Position numbers and translations under genes: made by a program. 64,000 nt of DNA. Source: Glandiceps talaboti. Lineage: Eukaryota > Hemichordata > Enteropneusta > Spengelidae. A model generated the notes under the pieces. It was not told the origin of the DNA. It did no database searches and was given only the letters and a program-made list of their open reading frames with translations. Shown piece after piece: positions 49,501 to 61,700 of the stretch. The stretch spans positions 16,474,598-16,538,597 of the forward strand of contig NC_135560.1 in NCBI RefSeq assembly GCF_964340395.1, given 5' to 3'. Within the stretch, counting starts at the first letter, position 1, and each line of letters starts with the position of its first letter.

Positions 49501-52500
49501 TGGAAATTCAGAGTTAACTTTATATCTGCATGATGTCTTCACAATACAGATTCAACCATTCTGGCATTCACTTCCTGCCCAAAAATGACTTGTGAACAGC
49601 ATTTATCTCTTGTGTTGAACCAGATTGTTCAAATGAAATAAATCTTTTATTTATTTCTTTAGTAGTTGGAATATGGCATAGTATTGATTGCTTATTTGCA
49701 ATAAATAAACCAGTAAACACAAATAAACAATCATCAATGCATAAATGAAGAATATATGACACAAAATAGAAGTAAATACAATATTAAAAACAAAGTTAGC
49801 AATGCATTTTCTATTGAAAGAAATTCTTGCTATGTACAAATAGTTGCTCTTTAATAGTATTGTTGCAAACTCCTTGATTACTATTGCAGAGTTTATGAAG
49901 AATGTTATAATTAAAGTTGCTGTGATGGAAAATCGATTGCATATTTACAAATGCAAATTACAGTACAGTTTGAACAACATGGAAATTCAGAGTTAACTTT
50001 ATATCTGCATGATGTCTTCACAATACAGATTCAACCATTCTGGCATTCACTTCCTGCCCAAAAATGACTTGTGAACAGCATTTATCTCTTGTGTTGAACC
50101 AGATTGTTCAAATGAAATAAATCTTTTATTTATTTCTTTAGTAGTTGGAATATGGTATAGTATTGATTGCTTATTTGCAATAAATAAACCAGTAAACACA
50201 AATAAACAATCATCAATGCATAAATGAAGAATATATGACACAAAATAGAAGTAAATACAATATTAAAAACAAAGTTAGCAATGCATTTTCTATTGAAAGA
50301 AATTCTTGCTATGTACAAATAGTTGCTCTTTAATAGTATTGTTGCAAACTCCTTGATTACTATTGCAGAGTTTATGAAGAATGTTATAATTAAAGTTGCT
50401 GTGATGGAAAATCGATTGCATATTTACAAATGCAAATTTGTACTTGTAGAATGAAACGTTTTTGGAAGTGAACAAGACAGAAAAAAAAGACTGATAGATA
50501 TTTTCATTTGTAACTATGAACCAAGAGTCCATGGACATTCATTCTCAGATTACTTATTGACTATTATGTTTATTCAATTCATATTTTATCACAGAAAAAA
50601 ACTAACGAAGGTGTCCACTATTCAGGAGCAATTCAGCTTAACACAACAGAATGTCAAAGTGGGAACACGGATAAAAACATCTATTAATAACAGACCAGTA
50701 TCAATAACAAAATTCGTGTACGCCTATCTATCCAAGGTAAATTGGTCTTAGACTATGTCCTCTTCTTTTATCATATGTTTAATGTGGCATAAGCTGTTAG
50801 AGTTTATAAGTTATTTTGATAATCGTGCAAAAAATTAAATGATACAAAATCATGAATTTCCTCTCAAGAACCCAAATTTAACGACACCTTGATTTCATAT
50901 AGTGGTATTCTACATATCTTTAATATAAAAGTAAACTAAGCAAATAAAAGTAATATCTTTCACACGAAAACTTCAAAGAGACACTAATTATGTATTCTAA
51001 GAGATAATTTAAATTCTCATGAAAGAATTTTTTTGATCATTGAAAATATTTTCTTTAGTACAGGAGATTCAACATTACTTTTTCTACCAATAAACAGAAG
51101 GAATTGTTTGGCAGGAAGAAATTTAATTCATGCAGTGTTGTTGGCAGTAGTGGGATTCTACAAGGTAGTGGATGTGGACAACAAATTGACATAGCAGATG
51201 CTGTTTTCAGGTAGGATAATTATGTAGTGTACAATCTGCTGGCAGTGAATATCTGAACAAGACTTTCATTATCATCTTTGGATGGGAGAATTGGGAGAGA
51301 TGAGAGCACCACATTCAGCAAAAGTGATGGCAAGAAATTGCAAGCCTCTCCATCCATCTGTGATGCTAAGGCATAACATGATAGGTATTACAAAATGTTT
51401 GGGTCATTACAAATGGGACTTCTCTGCATTACTGTCATAGAGATCTCGAATCTATTTTTTGTGTCAGGTCGATTTGTGAAAGGCCAAAATCCATAAACTT
51501 GAATCAGATCACAAAGTTCTATCACTACAGAGATGAAATAAAATCCTGAAAAAAGAGGTGGAAATGACTGAAAATGTTGAAGCTACAATAGTATTAAGAG
51601 GATAATTTATTTTTGCTGTTCAAAATAAACCTATGCAACTATGGATAACCTAGCTAAACATTTGTCGGAGGAAATAAATCATTAAAATTTTGGGGGTTTC
51701 AGATTCAAATTCCACCGATACTAAAGCACCTATATTCCTAGAAATAAGATTAAAGTGATCATATGGATGAGGATTGGGGTATTATTTTTGGATTTATGAT
51801 TTATAAAATCATTTTATCATGGCTTCCTACCTGAAAAATCAATGTGAAATAATATATGCTAAGTCCTTGTTTGTAACTCAATAAATTACGAAAGTCTAAT
51901 AGATGTGTAAGGTCTTTGTTATTGTACATGTACAATAACAAACTTTGTTACACATTGTTTAGCATTTTGCAATGCCTTGAGTTACAAACATGGACTTTGT
52001 CCTATCTCATGCTGATTTTTCACGTACGAGGCCATGATAAAAATTGTTTTATGAATTAAAATTACCAAAATAAATACCTAATCCTCTTCCATATGGCCAC
52101 TTTAAGACCACAATCAATACACTCAGTCAGTCATTCGTTTAATTTATAAATTAAGGTAGGATATAATGATAGCATTTGTGAAAGTAAAACGTCCAATATT
52201 ATCATTAATAGATTTTAGTCTCTCTTTTTTCAGATTCAATGTTCCACCAAAAGAACCTTACACAAAAGATGCTGGAAATAAGACCACAATCAATACACTG
52301 AATAAATCAATCTATGCATCAAGGTAAAATGTACAATTTACTTATTGCCTGGCTATGAAGCACTTAGGTAGACATCCATTACCATGTGGGCTGTTATGTT
52401 GTAACTATTTTCCGAGGCTGAAAGCCAGAAATAGTTGTTACATAACAACACAAGGGGTAATATGACATCTACTAGTGCCCGAATAGGGCAAGACAATAAG

Positions 52501-53765
52501 TGCTTTATAACATATCACATTCTCAGGTACAGACATGTATTCTTTTTCATAACCAAAGCAAATCCCTGTTAAGACTTCATTGCTACATGGATAGTGCCCT
52601 AGGGACAATAGAATGCAACTAGTGCCCCTATATGCACATTTTATTAGATGTATTGTACCATAGTATGTGTACAGTTACATAAATAATTGCTTACTAACAG
52701 ATCTTTCAGTACTGTTCAGGGTATATGATATTATGGCTAAGTCATTACAGCTAACAAAACATTTGCAAGAAAGACTTTCCAGTTACAGCTTGTAAAGCAG
52801 CGTTGGAGAAATTGTAATCAGAAAGACATCAGTGACAGTTCAAATGTACAAATTTAACCAATAGTTACAACATACAATCCCTGTTCTATATTTTGCCCCT
52901 TTTGGCAGGTATAGCTCACTGAAAACACCTGCAAACAAAACCAAATTTGTAAAAGACATGAAAGCAGCAATTCAAGATGGGTTCATTTGGATGCCTGATT
53001 TTTCCTTACCTTTTATAACATCCGCAAGTAAAACAGCCTACTCTTTGCTGAGAAAGAATGGTTTCAAAATGGTCTTTATGCATCCTAATCATTTCCGAGC
53101 AATCAACAATGTTTGGAAACCTTGGGGAGTTGACAAACGTGTATCAACTGGTAAGTTGTACTATATGCCTTAATTCATGCATGGACATCATTGCTACCAC
53201 CAAACTAGAGAGTGTATACAGTTTCAATTAAGCAGCACACTATGTTTTTACGCCTCACATATTTTCCTTACGACTGACACACAGACAAAATACAAACATT
53301 GATGTCTGCCTGCAAGTAACTGAGTAACTTATTAGATCAATATCACTGTCGGGTGAATCAATCAAGGAAATTAAAACTCTAATTTACCTTCATTGGCTTG
53401 GGTCTTGGCAACCATTCATATGCATTGCATATATGCATTGGAACAATGAATATTCATGACTCCTAACTGCCTTCAGATAGATTTAGTCATGAATTTTGTG
53501 TAGTGCAGATTCAATATTTTAACTTTTCCATTTTTTTCCAGGCTTTTACTTCATCAGTGTGGCGATAGAGCTTTGTGATAACATTCAAGTGTATGGATTT
53601 TGGCCTTTCAAGAATAGACCTGACAATACGACAGTTCATTATCACTATTACAATAACATGACATCTAATGGCCATGACTTTTCACATGAGTTCTTAATGC
53701 TATTTGAACTTCATCAACTCGGGGTGCTAAAGTTGACAGTTGAACCATGTAAATATCAAAAATAG
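46556..53765 (+). CDS. ST8Sia-type sialyltransferase (GT29), 8 coding exons, 420 aa
   Basis: A type II Golgi enzyme predicted to transfer sialic acid from CMP-Neu5Ac to glycans, probably in alpha-2,8 linkage. Exons: 46556-46713, 47755-47847, 48518-48679, 50595-50736, 51059-51210, 52234-52323, 52909-53150, 53542-53765. They sum to 1,263 nt, a multiple of three, ending in TAG. Visible parts: signal anchor at residues 16-34 (MLTIFMSVVLLTILLLAT); stem with N-glycosylation sequons; sialylmotif L from C210 (CSVVGSSG) through exon 6; sialylmotif S (VSTGFYFIS...LCDNIQVYGFWPF, about 344-366); motif III (HYHYY); motif VS HDFSHE, fitting H-x4-E; and a C-terminal Cys. These favour ST8Sia over ST3/ST6 families; the member cannot be named. 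Exon 2 is a diverged duplicate of exon 6. A second copy begins at 63,905. Confidence 0.9.
47755..47847 (+). CDS. ST8Sia exon 2, a diverged duplicate of exon 6
   Basis: It encodes a 31-residue segment with ETGNKTTVKQLNDSI. Exon 6 encodes DAGNKTTINTLNKSI. Both start ATTCA, both end TCAAG-GTAAAAT, and both run from phase 2 to phase 2. In a normal ST8Sia this sequence occurs once, in sialylmotif L. Here the duplicate lies in the stem region. As exon 2 is 93 nt it can be skipped without a frameshift. Confidence 0.8.
47995..48295. repeat. Tandem repeat arranged as a foldback, ST8Sia intron 2
   Basis: About four units of roughly 50 bp (CTGGCTCAACA, AATCTTACCAACAGTGCTAC, ATTTTATCAT) are followed by about two units in inverted orientation (GATAAAGTGTAGCAATGTTA, then GTGATAAAATGTTACTATG). 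Confidence 0.75.
49481..50438. repeat. 479-bp tandem duplication, ST8Sia intron 3
   Basis: 49,481-49,959 and 49,960-50,438 are almost identical; I see only one clear mismatch (GGCATAG/GGTATAG). The predicted small open frames are repeated with the same 479-bp offset and are not genes. Confidence 0.95.
51750..52105. mobile_element. 356-bp near-perfect palindrome (foldback), ST8Sia intron 5
   Basis: It starts TTAAAGTG and ends CACTTTAA. The exact centre is a perfect palindrome, GTTATTGTACATGTACAATA (51,918 on), and the arms of 178 bp pair with moderate mismatch. There is no coding frame. The right edge abuts a 20-bp copy of exon 6 sequence. Confidence 0.85.
52341..52500. mobile_element. 160-bp foldback just after ST8Sia exon 6
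   Basis: Arms of about 75 bp, with CTTATTGCCTGGCTAT on the left and ATAGGGCAAGACAATAAG on the right. The inner arms share CTGTTATGTTGTAACTATTT and its inverse. It lies 17 bp after the exon 6 donor. Confidence 0.75.
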
Positions 53766-54372
53766 CATTGCGTTGTCGCACAACTTCATGTTGAGGACAA
53801 TGATAGATAATCATTTTTTGAAGATTTAAAGTTGTAACCAAAACAAAATTTTCATATTCAATTTCCATCATAATAATCCAGCCATCCTACGTTGGAAGTG
53901 TACTTAATCAAGACAATTATAGCAACATCCTAATCAAACTTTAAAGTGATGTGTCTACAAGGATTTGTACTTCTTTATTTTTCAAAATCAATTTGGTACC
54001 AAGTCATACCAATGTAACAGGTTTAACTTTCTTGGTTGTCTCATTGTAATATTTTAAATGCCAGCTACATTCAGTTTAGGGACCGGTCAGTTTCTCCAGC
54101 CTGGGGGGGGGGGGGCGGTGGATTCTTAAATCGGGCCGACAAAAAGTCACTGACCCCCCCCTCCCCCTATCTGTAAAACCCAAAACAGGCTGACCCCCCT
54201 ATCACTTAATTCTAAAACATGATGACCCCCCCCCCCCCATATGATATTCGCATGAGTGACAGATATTTTTTGATCGTGACTCAGTGTGGACTGCTTGACT
54301 GTCTTGCATCTACTTTATAAGATCCCGGGTTAGCACTATCATAATTATAATTATTGACTACACAGGGTAAAT
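53766..54372. other. ST8Sia 3' flank with G- and C-runs
   Basis: No gene seen. A G-run of about 13 stands near 54,103. Repeated TGACCCCCC(C)-TAT blocks lie at about 54,150-54,240 and recur at 55,993-56,045. The ST8Sia 3' UTR presumably lies in the first part; no convincing poly(A) signal could be assigned. Confidence 0.6.
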
Positions 54373-55480
54373 ATATTTGAAAAGGAGTTTAATTATAGCA
54401 TTTTGACAGTGAAAGGTAGGGGGAAAGCTTGAGAAGGGGATATGTACAGGTGTCATGGGGGGGGGGGTCCTAGGGGGTCTCCCCCTAGAAGCCCAGGAGG
54501 TTTTTAACTCTGAAAAGTCAATTTTCAGACTATTCAGACAATTTTACAAATCATTTCCAAGCTTCACAAGACAGCACCAACATGTAAAAAGCAACTACAT
54601 AAGGTTGAAATATTTTTGAAATATAGTTTGATAGGATCTTGACAGTAAGAGGTAGGGGGGAGATCTTGAGACTGGGATGTGTACACCTCATGGGGGGGGG
54701 GGGTGTCCTAGGGGGTCTCCCCCTAGAAACCCTGGAGGTTTTTTCCCTGAAAAGTCAATTTTGAGACTATTCAGACCCTTTCAGACAATAATTTCCAAGC
54801 CTTACAAGACAACACCAACATGTAAAATACAACTACATAGGGTTGAAATACTTTTGAAATATACTTTGATAGCATCTTGACAGTAAGAGGGGAAGAGCTT
54901 GAGACTGGGATATGTCCACCTCATGCGGGGGTCTGAGGGGGTCTCCCTCTAAAAGCCCTGGAGGATTTTTACTCTTATAGCCAATATTTACGCTATTTAG
55001 ACCCTTCAAGCAATAACTTAATCCATGCTTTACAAGACAGCAAGTATCAGAAACTATTCTTTATAACTTACACTAAGGGTTGAAATATGTTCTTAAAAAG
55101 TTAAATGGCATCATTATATACATGTAGTAAAGGTCAGCACATCTACTGGTAGTATCATTGGTAGGGGAGATTTGGAGATTAAGGCAATTTTAGACTATCT
55201 TGGCAAACATTTCACATCTTGAATAGACAATATCATCTCAAATTAGAATAGGGTGAAAATATTTAAGAAAAGTTTAATACCATTATGACAGTAAAAAGGT
55301 TGTTGGTGCATCTGATTGTTGGTTGAATGCACGAGTGACCTCTGGGGGTGAGGAAGTCCTTGGGGTTTTCCCCCTGGCAGATATGGAGTTTTTTGCTTGA
55401 GATACTAAGGCAATGTTTAGGTTATTCATAACCTTTGAGGTAATATTTCCAAGCTTCGAAAAGCTAACCTAAATGTATGT
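54373..55480. repeat. Degenerate ~235-bp tandem repeat (about 4-5 units)
   Basis: Units share a block GACAGTRARAGG, GCTTGAGA, a G-run with CCTAGGGGGTCTCCCCCTAG, then AGTCAATTTT and CCAAGCTTCACAAGACA. The first three are clear (from about 54,373, 54,613 and 54,850). Later units, for example from about 55,255, are much diverged. No open frame is convincing. Confidence 0.75.
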
Positions 55481-56279
55481 TTTAAATGAGTTTCCTATAT
55501 CACATAAAATAGACATGTAACATTAGTATAGGGGCATTAATATATGTATAATAAAGTCACCGGTATGTTAGAGAACTTTAGGTGGTCATACCTACTGTAT
55601 AATAGAAACTGGAATCTGATGAGATGTGGTGATTTGTAGTGTCAATAACATGACGAGTAGAACAATTTAGATTAACTTCATTTATAAACTATCTATGAAA
55701 ATTGCCATTACGAAACCTTCAAGTTCACTTTTGCCCCAAACTGCAATATAAGTGAAGCATTGATTGTGAAACAGCCAAGCATTTACATGACATGTCCTAT
55801 AACTAGTGGGGTAGCTAGGTAATACATGTATATGTATATGTATATGTATAGTTATGTTTGAACTAATAAGTAATATTAAAGAATTCATGTAAGAAACAGG
55901 GACAAGAACAAATATTGACATGTACCACATTTCAGACAAGGCTATATGCCATTGTAGAAAGGATTTTTTTTCTTCCATCACAATTTAAAACACAATGACC
56001 CCCCCTATCCACAATTTTCAAAACAGCATGACCCCCCCCCCCTACTGCCAATTTCTAGTAGAGCTGAAACAATCATTTGCCAAGAACAAAAGAATGATAC
56101 TACATAACACATGTGGCTCCACTGATAATATAACACTAATGCAAGATCCTGGCACTGAAACTCTGGACTTTAAGTTGAGTCAATATATATACTGCTATCA
56201 AGTTGTGTGAATATGTATATGCCCCTGAATTCTGTCCGTGTAGTAATGGAGTTCTAAATTTCAACCGCTGAAACCTTAC

Positions 56280-57594
56280 TCATCACCAATCTTCTGGATA
56301 TCAAATAGGCCTGCTCCTACTCCAATATCTTCCTCTTTCAATTCATCAGTACGATTAACTATAGTTGCACCACATGCCCTGAAATGTCACACAAGAAATA
56401 CAGGGTCATGGAAAGTGGGTTTGGAGTTAGTCATTTTCACCTTTGTGCAAAATTTGAGTGAAATGTTTTTTCACCTTTGCACAATGTTTGAATGAAAATA
56501 CAATCTACGTTTTTCATCTTTGCACCAAGCTTGAGTGAAATAAGTTTTTCACCTTTGCACAAGGTTTGAAAGAAAATGCTGCACAGATAATATAGCCAGA
56601 AGTGATGGAAAGTGGACTTGAAGATTGTGATGTTGCATATTTGTATCAAATTTCAATGACATAAATTTGAGAGGATGTGAAACAATTCACATCTGTACAG
56701 GGAGAAGCAATGGAAAGTAAATTTCAAGTGTTATGTTCCATCATTGTGCAAAGTTTACACGTAGGAAAGAAGTATTTGTACAAAGGAGTTCAGGAAAGAC
56801 ATCAAAGGTTATTTTAATAGTCAATCAAATCTCAGAAAACACATTCATCAGATATCCATCACTCTCAAAACATCTTTCATTTTCGTCAAACATACATGCA
56901 CACAAATGATTGCAAACAATCTTTCCTGTGAACAATTCACTGTACACATACCTACCAATTCTGTTGTTGTTGTCTGACTTTCTGACTCTTCTAACAGCTG
57001 TGATGTTAGCCTTGACTAGGTAATGCTGGGCTAAATCAGATATACCCTTCTCTGTAAATACTACATCAGGTTTGAATCGGATGATGTCTTCACAGATCTT
57101 CTGTACATATTCCTCTTTCAGTTGAAGGATGCGTGAGAAATCTGTGTCTCTCATCAATTCTAAATTGCCCAGTCTACAAACAATATGGAGAAATTTGGAT
57201 ATTATCAGAAACAATACCAAAATCGCACGAGTATATTGAGACATGTAATAATGTGCAATATATATCTATACCAAATATTCAGACCAGAGTCAAATGCATA
57301 GGAGTTTATCAAGTGTAATAGGATTTCCCTTACTGAGTTATGGAGGGTGGGGGTGGGGAGGGGAGGGGAGGGGAGGTTGATAATAATGTTAATGTCAGCA
57401 AAACACTGGAGAAAGAATTCTAAAAGAAATAAGTGTTTACAAACCTGTATTTCACCTTTCTTGTATTCAAGTGAGCAATCTAGCAGTACAATCTTGGGGT
57501 TTTCAATTCGTCGTTTCATACGTGGATGGGTAACATCTTTGTTAATCATAACACCACGAAGTACACAAGAATCATCAATAACGCCACCTGGAAC
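56280..57594 (-). pseudogene. CCT3: CCT3 (TRiC/CCT gamma) fragment: three exons only
   Basis: Exon A 57594-57445 encodes VPGGVIDDSCVLRGVMINKD and onward to KKGEIQ. Exon B 57173-56952 contains DFSRILQ, ITEKGISD-like VFTEKGISDLAQHYLVKANI and RRVRKSDNNNRIGR. Exon C 56378-56280 encodes ACGATIVNRTDELKEEDIG and ends GDE at a GTAAGG donor. These match the central part of CCT-gamma, roughly residues 215-380 of about 545. No exon for either end of the protein was found on either side: the ST8Sia flank lies to the left and the duplicated block to the right. A and B do not join in frame at the best splice sites; about one extra base (or four) stands at the start of B. Coding sequence is otherwise well kept, so the decay is recent. 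Probably a partial gene copy left by the segmental rearrangement. Confidence 0.8.
56437..56577. repeat. Degenerate tandem repeat in the CCT3 fragment
   Basis: Four or so imperfect copies containing TTTTTCACCTTTGCACAA and GTTTGAATGAAA, in the intron between exons B and C. Confidence 0.7.
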
Positions 57595-57760
57595 CTATAG
57601 AAAATAACAACAAAGTAAAAGTTGAGGATTTTGACATGCTTCTATAAACAAACTGGCACCAATGATGTTTAAGCATAATTGACTATAGATTTATTACTAG
57701 CCATTTACTCAGTTTGTTGTCTAAATTACGCATGGTAAAAATTGATCAGATCATCTTAAT

Positions 57761-57888
57761 ACGGAACTTGCAATCCAGAATGAGCATGCTCAGACGCAAA
57801 GGACTATAGGATTATCTGTGGTTATCGTAATACCTAATCTGGAGTTACTGACAAAATAAACCTCATACAATGGTCAGGGTAACTATGA
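57761..57888. mobile_element. Left-end fragment of the AAGGAACTTGCAA MITE at the duplication junction
   Basis: Matches the left half of the element at 36,243-36,488 (GGAACTTGCAATCCAGA, GAGCATGCTCAGACGCAAAG). The match stops where duplication copy 2 begins. Confidence 0.8.
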
Positions 57889-58513
57889 ATGAGAGTGACG
57901 AAGAGTGTAAGTCAGTTCCAAATTGAAGGAGCTGTGTAAGAAAAGGAACACTCATCAAGCTTCTCAATGGCAAATGGTGTCATGAGGATGTGGATGTTGG
58001 AAGACGACCTAAGTTGTACTAAACAAACACAATTTTTAGAGAAGTTTGTTAGTGATTTTTGGTTTTGGTTGATGTCTATTTCAGGTAAATGTTAACCAAA
58101 ATGGCCTTAAATTCACATTTTGACATAAAGACGTGTTTGAAAAGATTTGTAAATGACCAATATTGTTTAACTATCTTTTCTCATGACAGCATTTACTTGA
58201 ACTCTGTCTGTCTACCATATTTACTAATAGGTAACTCTTTGGTACTCTGCTGTACTACGCCCCTTGTTGGTGTTTAACTCTTTGATACTCTTCTGTACTA
58301 TGCCCCTTGTTGGTGTTTTCATAAGTGTCTGCACCACCTACCAGGTAGAGAGAGAGGGCTATGTCATCAATGATTGAAGGCTTGTCATGATCAAGAGTTC
58401 TCGCATGTACGTTTTTTTGTGAACAGAATATACAATTGCATACATTTTGTAAATAAAGTACATAGAACCTAAATGACATTATAAAGAGTGTCGTCAATAA
58501 TACTACATGTATG

Positions 58514-58727
58514 CCAAGATTATGCAACCCATAACACCTGTCATTTCATCGTATGCCAATATTATGCAACCCATAACACCTGTCATTTCATCGTATGCTA
58601 ATATTATGCAACCCATAACACCCGTCATTTTATCATATGCCAAGATTATGCAACCCATAACACCCAAGTCATTGCATCATATGCCAAGATTATGCAACCC
58701 ATAACACCCAAGTCATTGCATCATCTG
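58514..58727. repeat. 42-44-bp minisatellite, 5 units (copy 2)
   Basis: Same unit as 42,046-42,429 but only five copies. Confidence 0.93.
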
Positions 58728-61700
58728 CCATTGTCATTTGTAAATGTTAATATCAAAGGTGAAATAAAAGTGTTATTACTTGAGAAACTATGAGCCTGAT
58801 CACTAATTATGTAACCAATCTGGAAACAGTTATCACTACAGAGCAGGTAAATGGGGGAGAACCCTGATTAGTAATTTGCTGAAATCATAGGTTGGAACCA
58901 ACTACATGTACCGGTATTCTCTAAAGGCCGAGGGGAACCCTGATTATTAGGTGAAATCTTATTAGGGTGGGACCCACTACTCTAAAAAGCTCTGGTTAGA
59001 ACGTACCCTGATTATTAAGAGAAATGATAGAGTGGAACCCACTACTCTATAATGGTTTGATGAGAACCCTGATGGTCTGGTGAGAACTCAGGTGAAATTG
59101 GTTGAATTTGTGGTCTGTGACATACTGGATTAGATCACGTGACCCAAGTGAAACGATTTCTTCTGGCTGATTTCAATACACATCATAATAATCTTGAGGA
59201 TTGACAAATAAAACAGTGGCACAAACTGGGCTTGATTTACCCCGGCCCTCCTTTGCAATTACTGAAGGCTCCCTAACCTCGGACCTTCCACTGTCAGCTG
59301 ACTGGGCGACGAATATGACATATCTATACAATTGGTAAATATGTGTTTGACAATAATGAGAGATCAAGTATGGAACAAATAACAGGTGCAGTCACCTCCA
59401 TGAGTCAACGAACCAGTTCTTGTTCTTAACTGGGCGGGCATTTTTTGATCGGTAGCGAGAGGGGAGCCAACAATAAATAATTAAAGCGGGGGTGTGGGTA
59501 GGTAGGTCGGTAGATTTAGAAAAAAGAAACACATTTTGTTTTGCGCAATATTTTCGAGCAACGCCGTATTTCATATTGTAAATGGAAAGAGCGTTCAGAT
59601 ATCTTCAGAATAAATATATCAAAGTAGTTGATAAACTAAGTATGAACTTTGACATTCATATTTCGAATTCACTGATGTACAAACAGAAAAGTTAATTATT
59701 TTCATGACATGCTAACATTGTTTTTGTGTGTTTATCTGTCTGCCTGGTAGGTTTTGGGAAATTCAAGGACGGCAAGCAAACTAATCCAAAATATTAAACT
59801 ACTACATCCTCATCCATATGGCTAGGTGTGCTTAGAGTATACAGAAGATTGTTATCGCCACAGTTATGCGCAGTGCACTTCAAACGTTAAACTTTGTAGA
59901 ATTTATCGGACATAATGATATAAATCATGTATATTGACCTCCACGTGTACTTTAGCTTTGCTTGGGTGGCCACGGTGAAATTAGATCACCTGACGACTAC
60001 TACTAAATATAGTGTTGTACGTTGTTGGAGTGAATGGTGGGAAATTATTGGTTGATATTGGCTTTTATAACAGGTGAGCAGCCTAGAATTTATCCTTGGA
60101 ATGATAGATCTTTAGATAGTACATAGACCCTTCACTGGTGGAGGGTCTATGGATAGTAATATAAGTGAACAGACACATAGTCCTATAACTACAACAACAG
60201 AAAGCACACGAGTCGGAGTTTTGGTGTTACTAAGTGACATGCTCTCCACAACTGAGGCACGATTTGAAAATATGTCCAATATTTATTAGACATATAAGGC
60301 AGCGAAGCTTTGAACAATTACATGTATTTCGGAAATTACCACATACACACATGTTAAAATGCTATCAGACATGAAAAGGGACACGGCACAGGCATTTGTT
60401 TCCGGAGTTATGTCTCAGAATATTTCTATCAGAATACAATAAAATGTCGATAATATCGTTAATATTGACGTACTTAACCAACTATATATGAAAGGGGTAA
60501 AATTACACTTGTTTCTGTGATCGCGCAGGTTTACTCACCATGAAAGAAGACACAAGGTATGAACGGCAGCCACCATTAACGTACATAAACATGGACTTTC
60601 AACCGGCCGTTCTACTGGGCAAACATTTCGAAATTTTTACCTTCCGTACGTCTCTTCCTAGTTTCCAAATTTCCTAAGTTTTGTTTTGTTTTGTTTTGTT
60701 TTGTTTTGTTTTGTTTGTCACACGGTTCCTGAGTGCCCTGTGGTACTAGACACTCCGAATAAAATATCCTTCCTATTCCACTTTGTAAAATCTGGCCCTC
60801 CCCGATATGACACCCGAATAATTCCATGCCTTCCACTCAGTGTAATTACTGAAGGCTCCCTTAATACAGTATAGCTACCTTGTCTGTGACAGTATATAGT
60901 TTCGTATTCCTGCTTATAGAAGGAGTTGTGTTCCTTTTATTGTACATTTTCAGAATCGAGTCCCAACTTACGTAGTCTCCAAACAACACAGTAACGTAAA
61001 GTAGGCTAATAAAATCGAATCAATGTGACAGACCATGAGTTGTAATATCAACAAAACAAATGTTCGTGCGAAAAAAACAAATTTCTATTAGTAAAATTCA
61101 TGTTGTTATTGACACATTTGTATCATTATTTTTATGCTATAAATCAATGTTTTTATTCGTAAATTTCATGTTACTATTCGTCAATGTCTATATGTGCTTT
61201 CATGTATTTGTTCGTCAAAAGTATAATTTATATTGCTATTCGTTATACCTTACGTCCACGCATGCTATATGATCCTTGTCTGTGTACCACCCTATTTCAG
61301 TTGTACCACAGACAAAGGAGAATTTTCTTCCTAAGTTGTTTGTGGTTGTACACAAGAGCGTTATAGCAGGGACGTATAAACAGTTTACATATCCCTGGTT
61401 AATTTATAGTGAGTCATTTGTGATATGCAAATTAGGTCTAAAAATGACAATTTTGGTCAAAAACATATATCTTGAAATTAAACTGCGTGCATGGTGAATG
61501 GGGTTGAAACTTGGTAGAGTGATGTTTCTGGAGGTGTTATTCTGCCGTTGTTGTTGAAAACAATTTGACACAATTGGCCCTAGCAACCATGACCAAGCCC
61601 TCAGCAACAGTGAAATGATGATGCATATTTACAAAGATAACAAAGGGATGGGTAAGTAAGTGAATACAGCTTCAAAAAAATGTAGGCAAATATGCCTAGC

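Noticed and set aside
51059-51063. Acceptor TACAG at 51,059-51,063 as the start of ST8Sia exon 5
   Set aside because: It gives the wrong frame. The TTCTTTAG acceptor just upstream keeps frame with exon 4.
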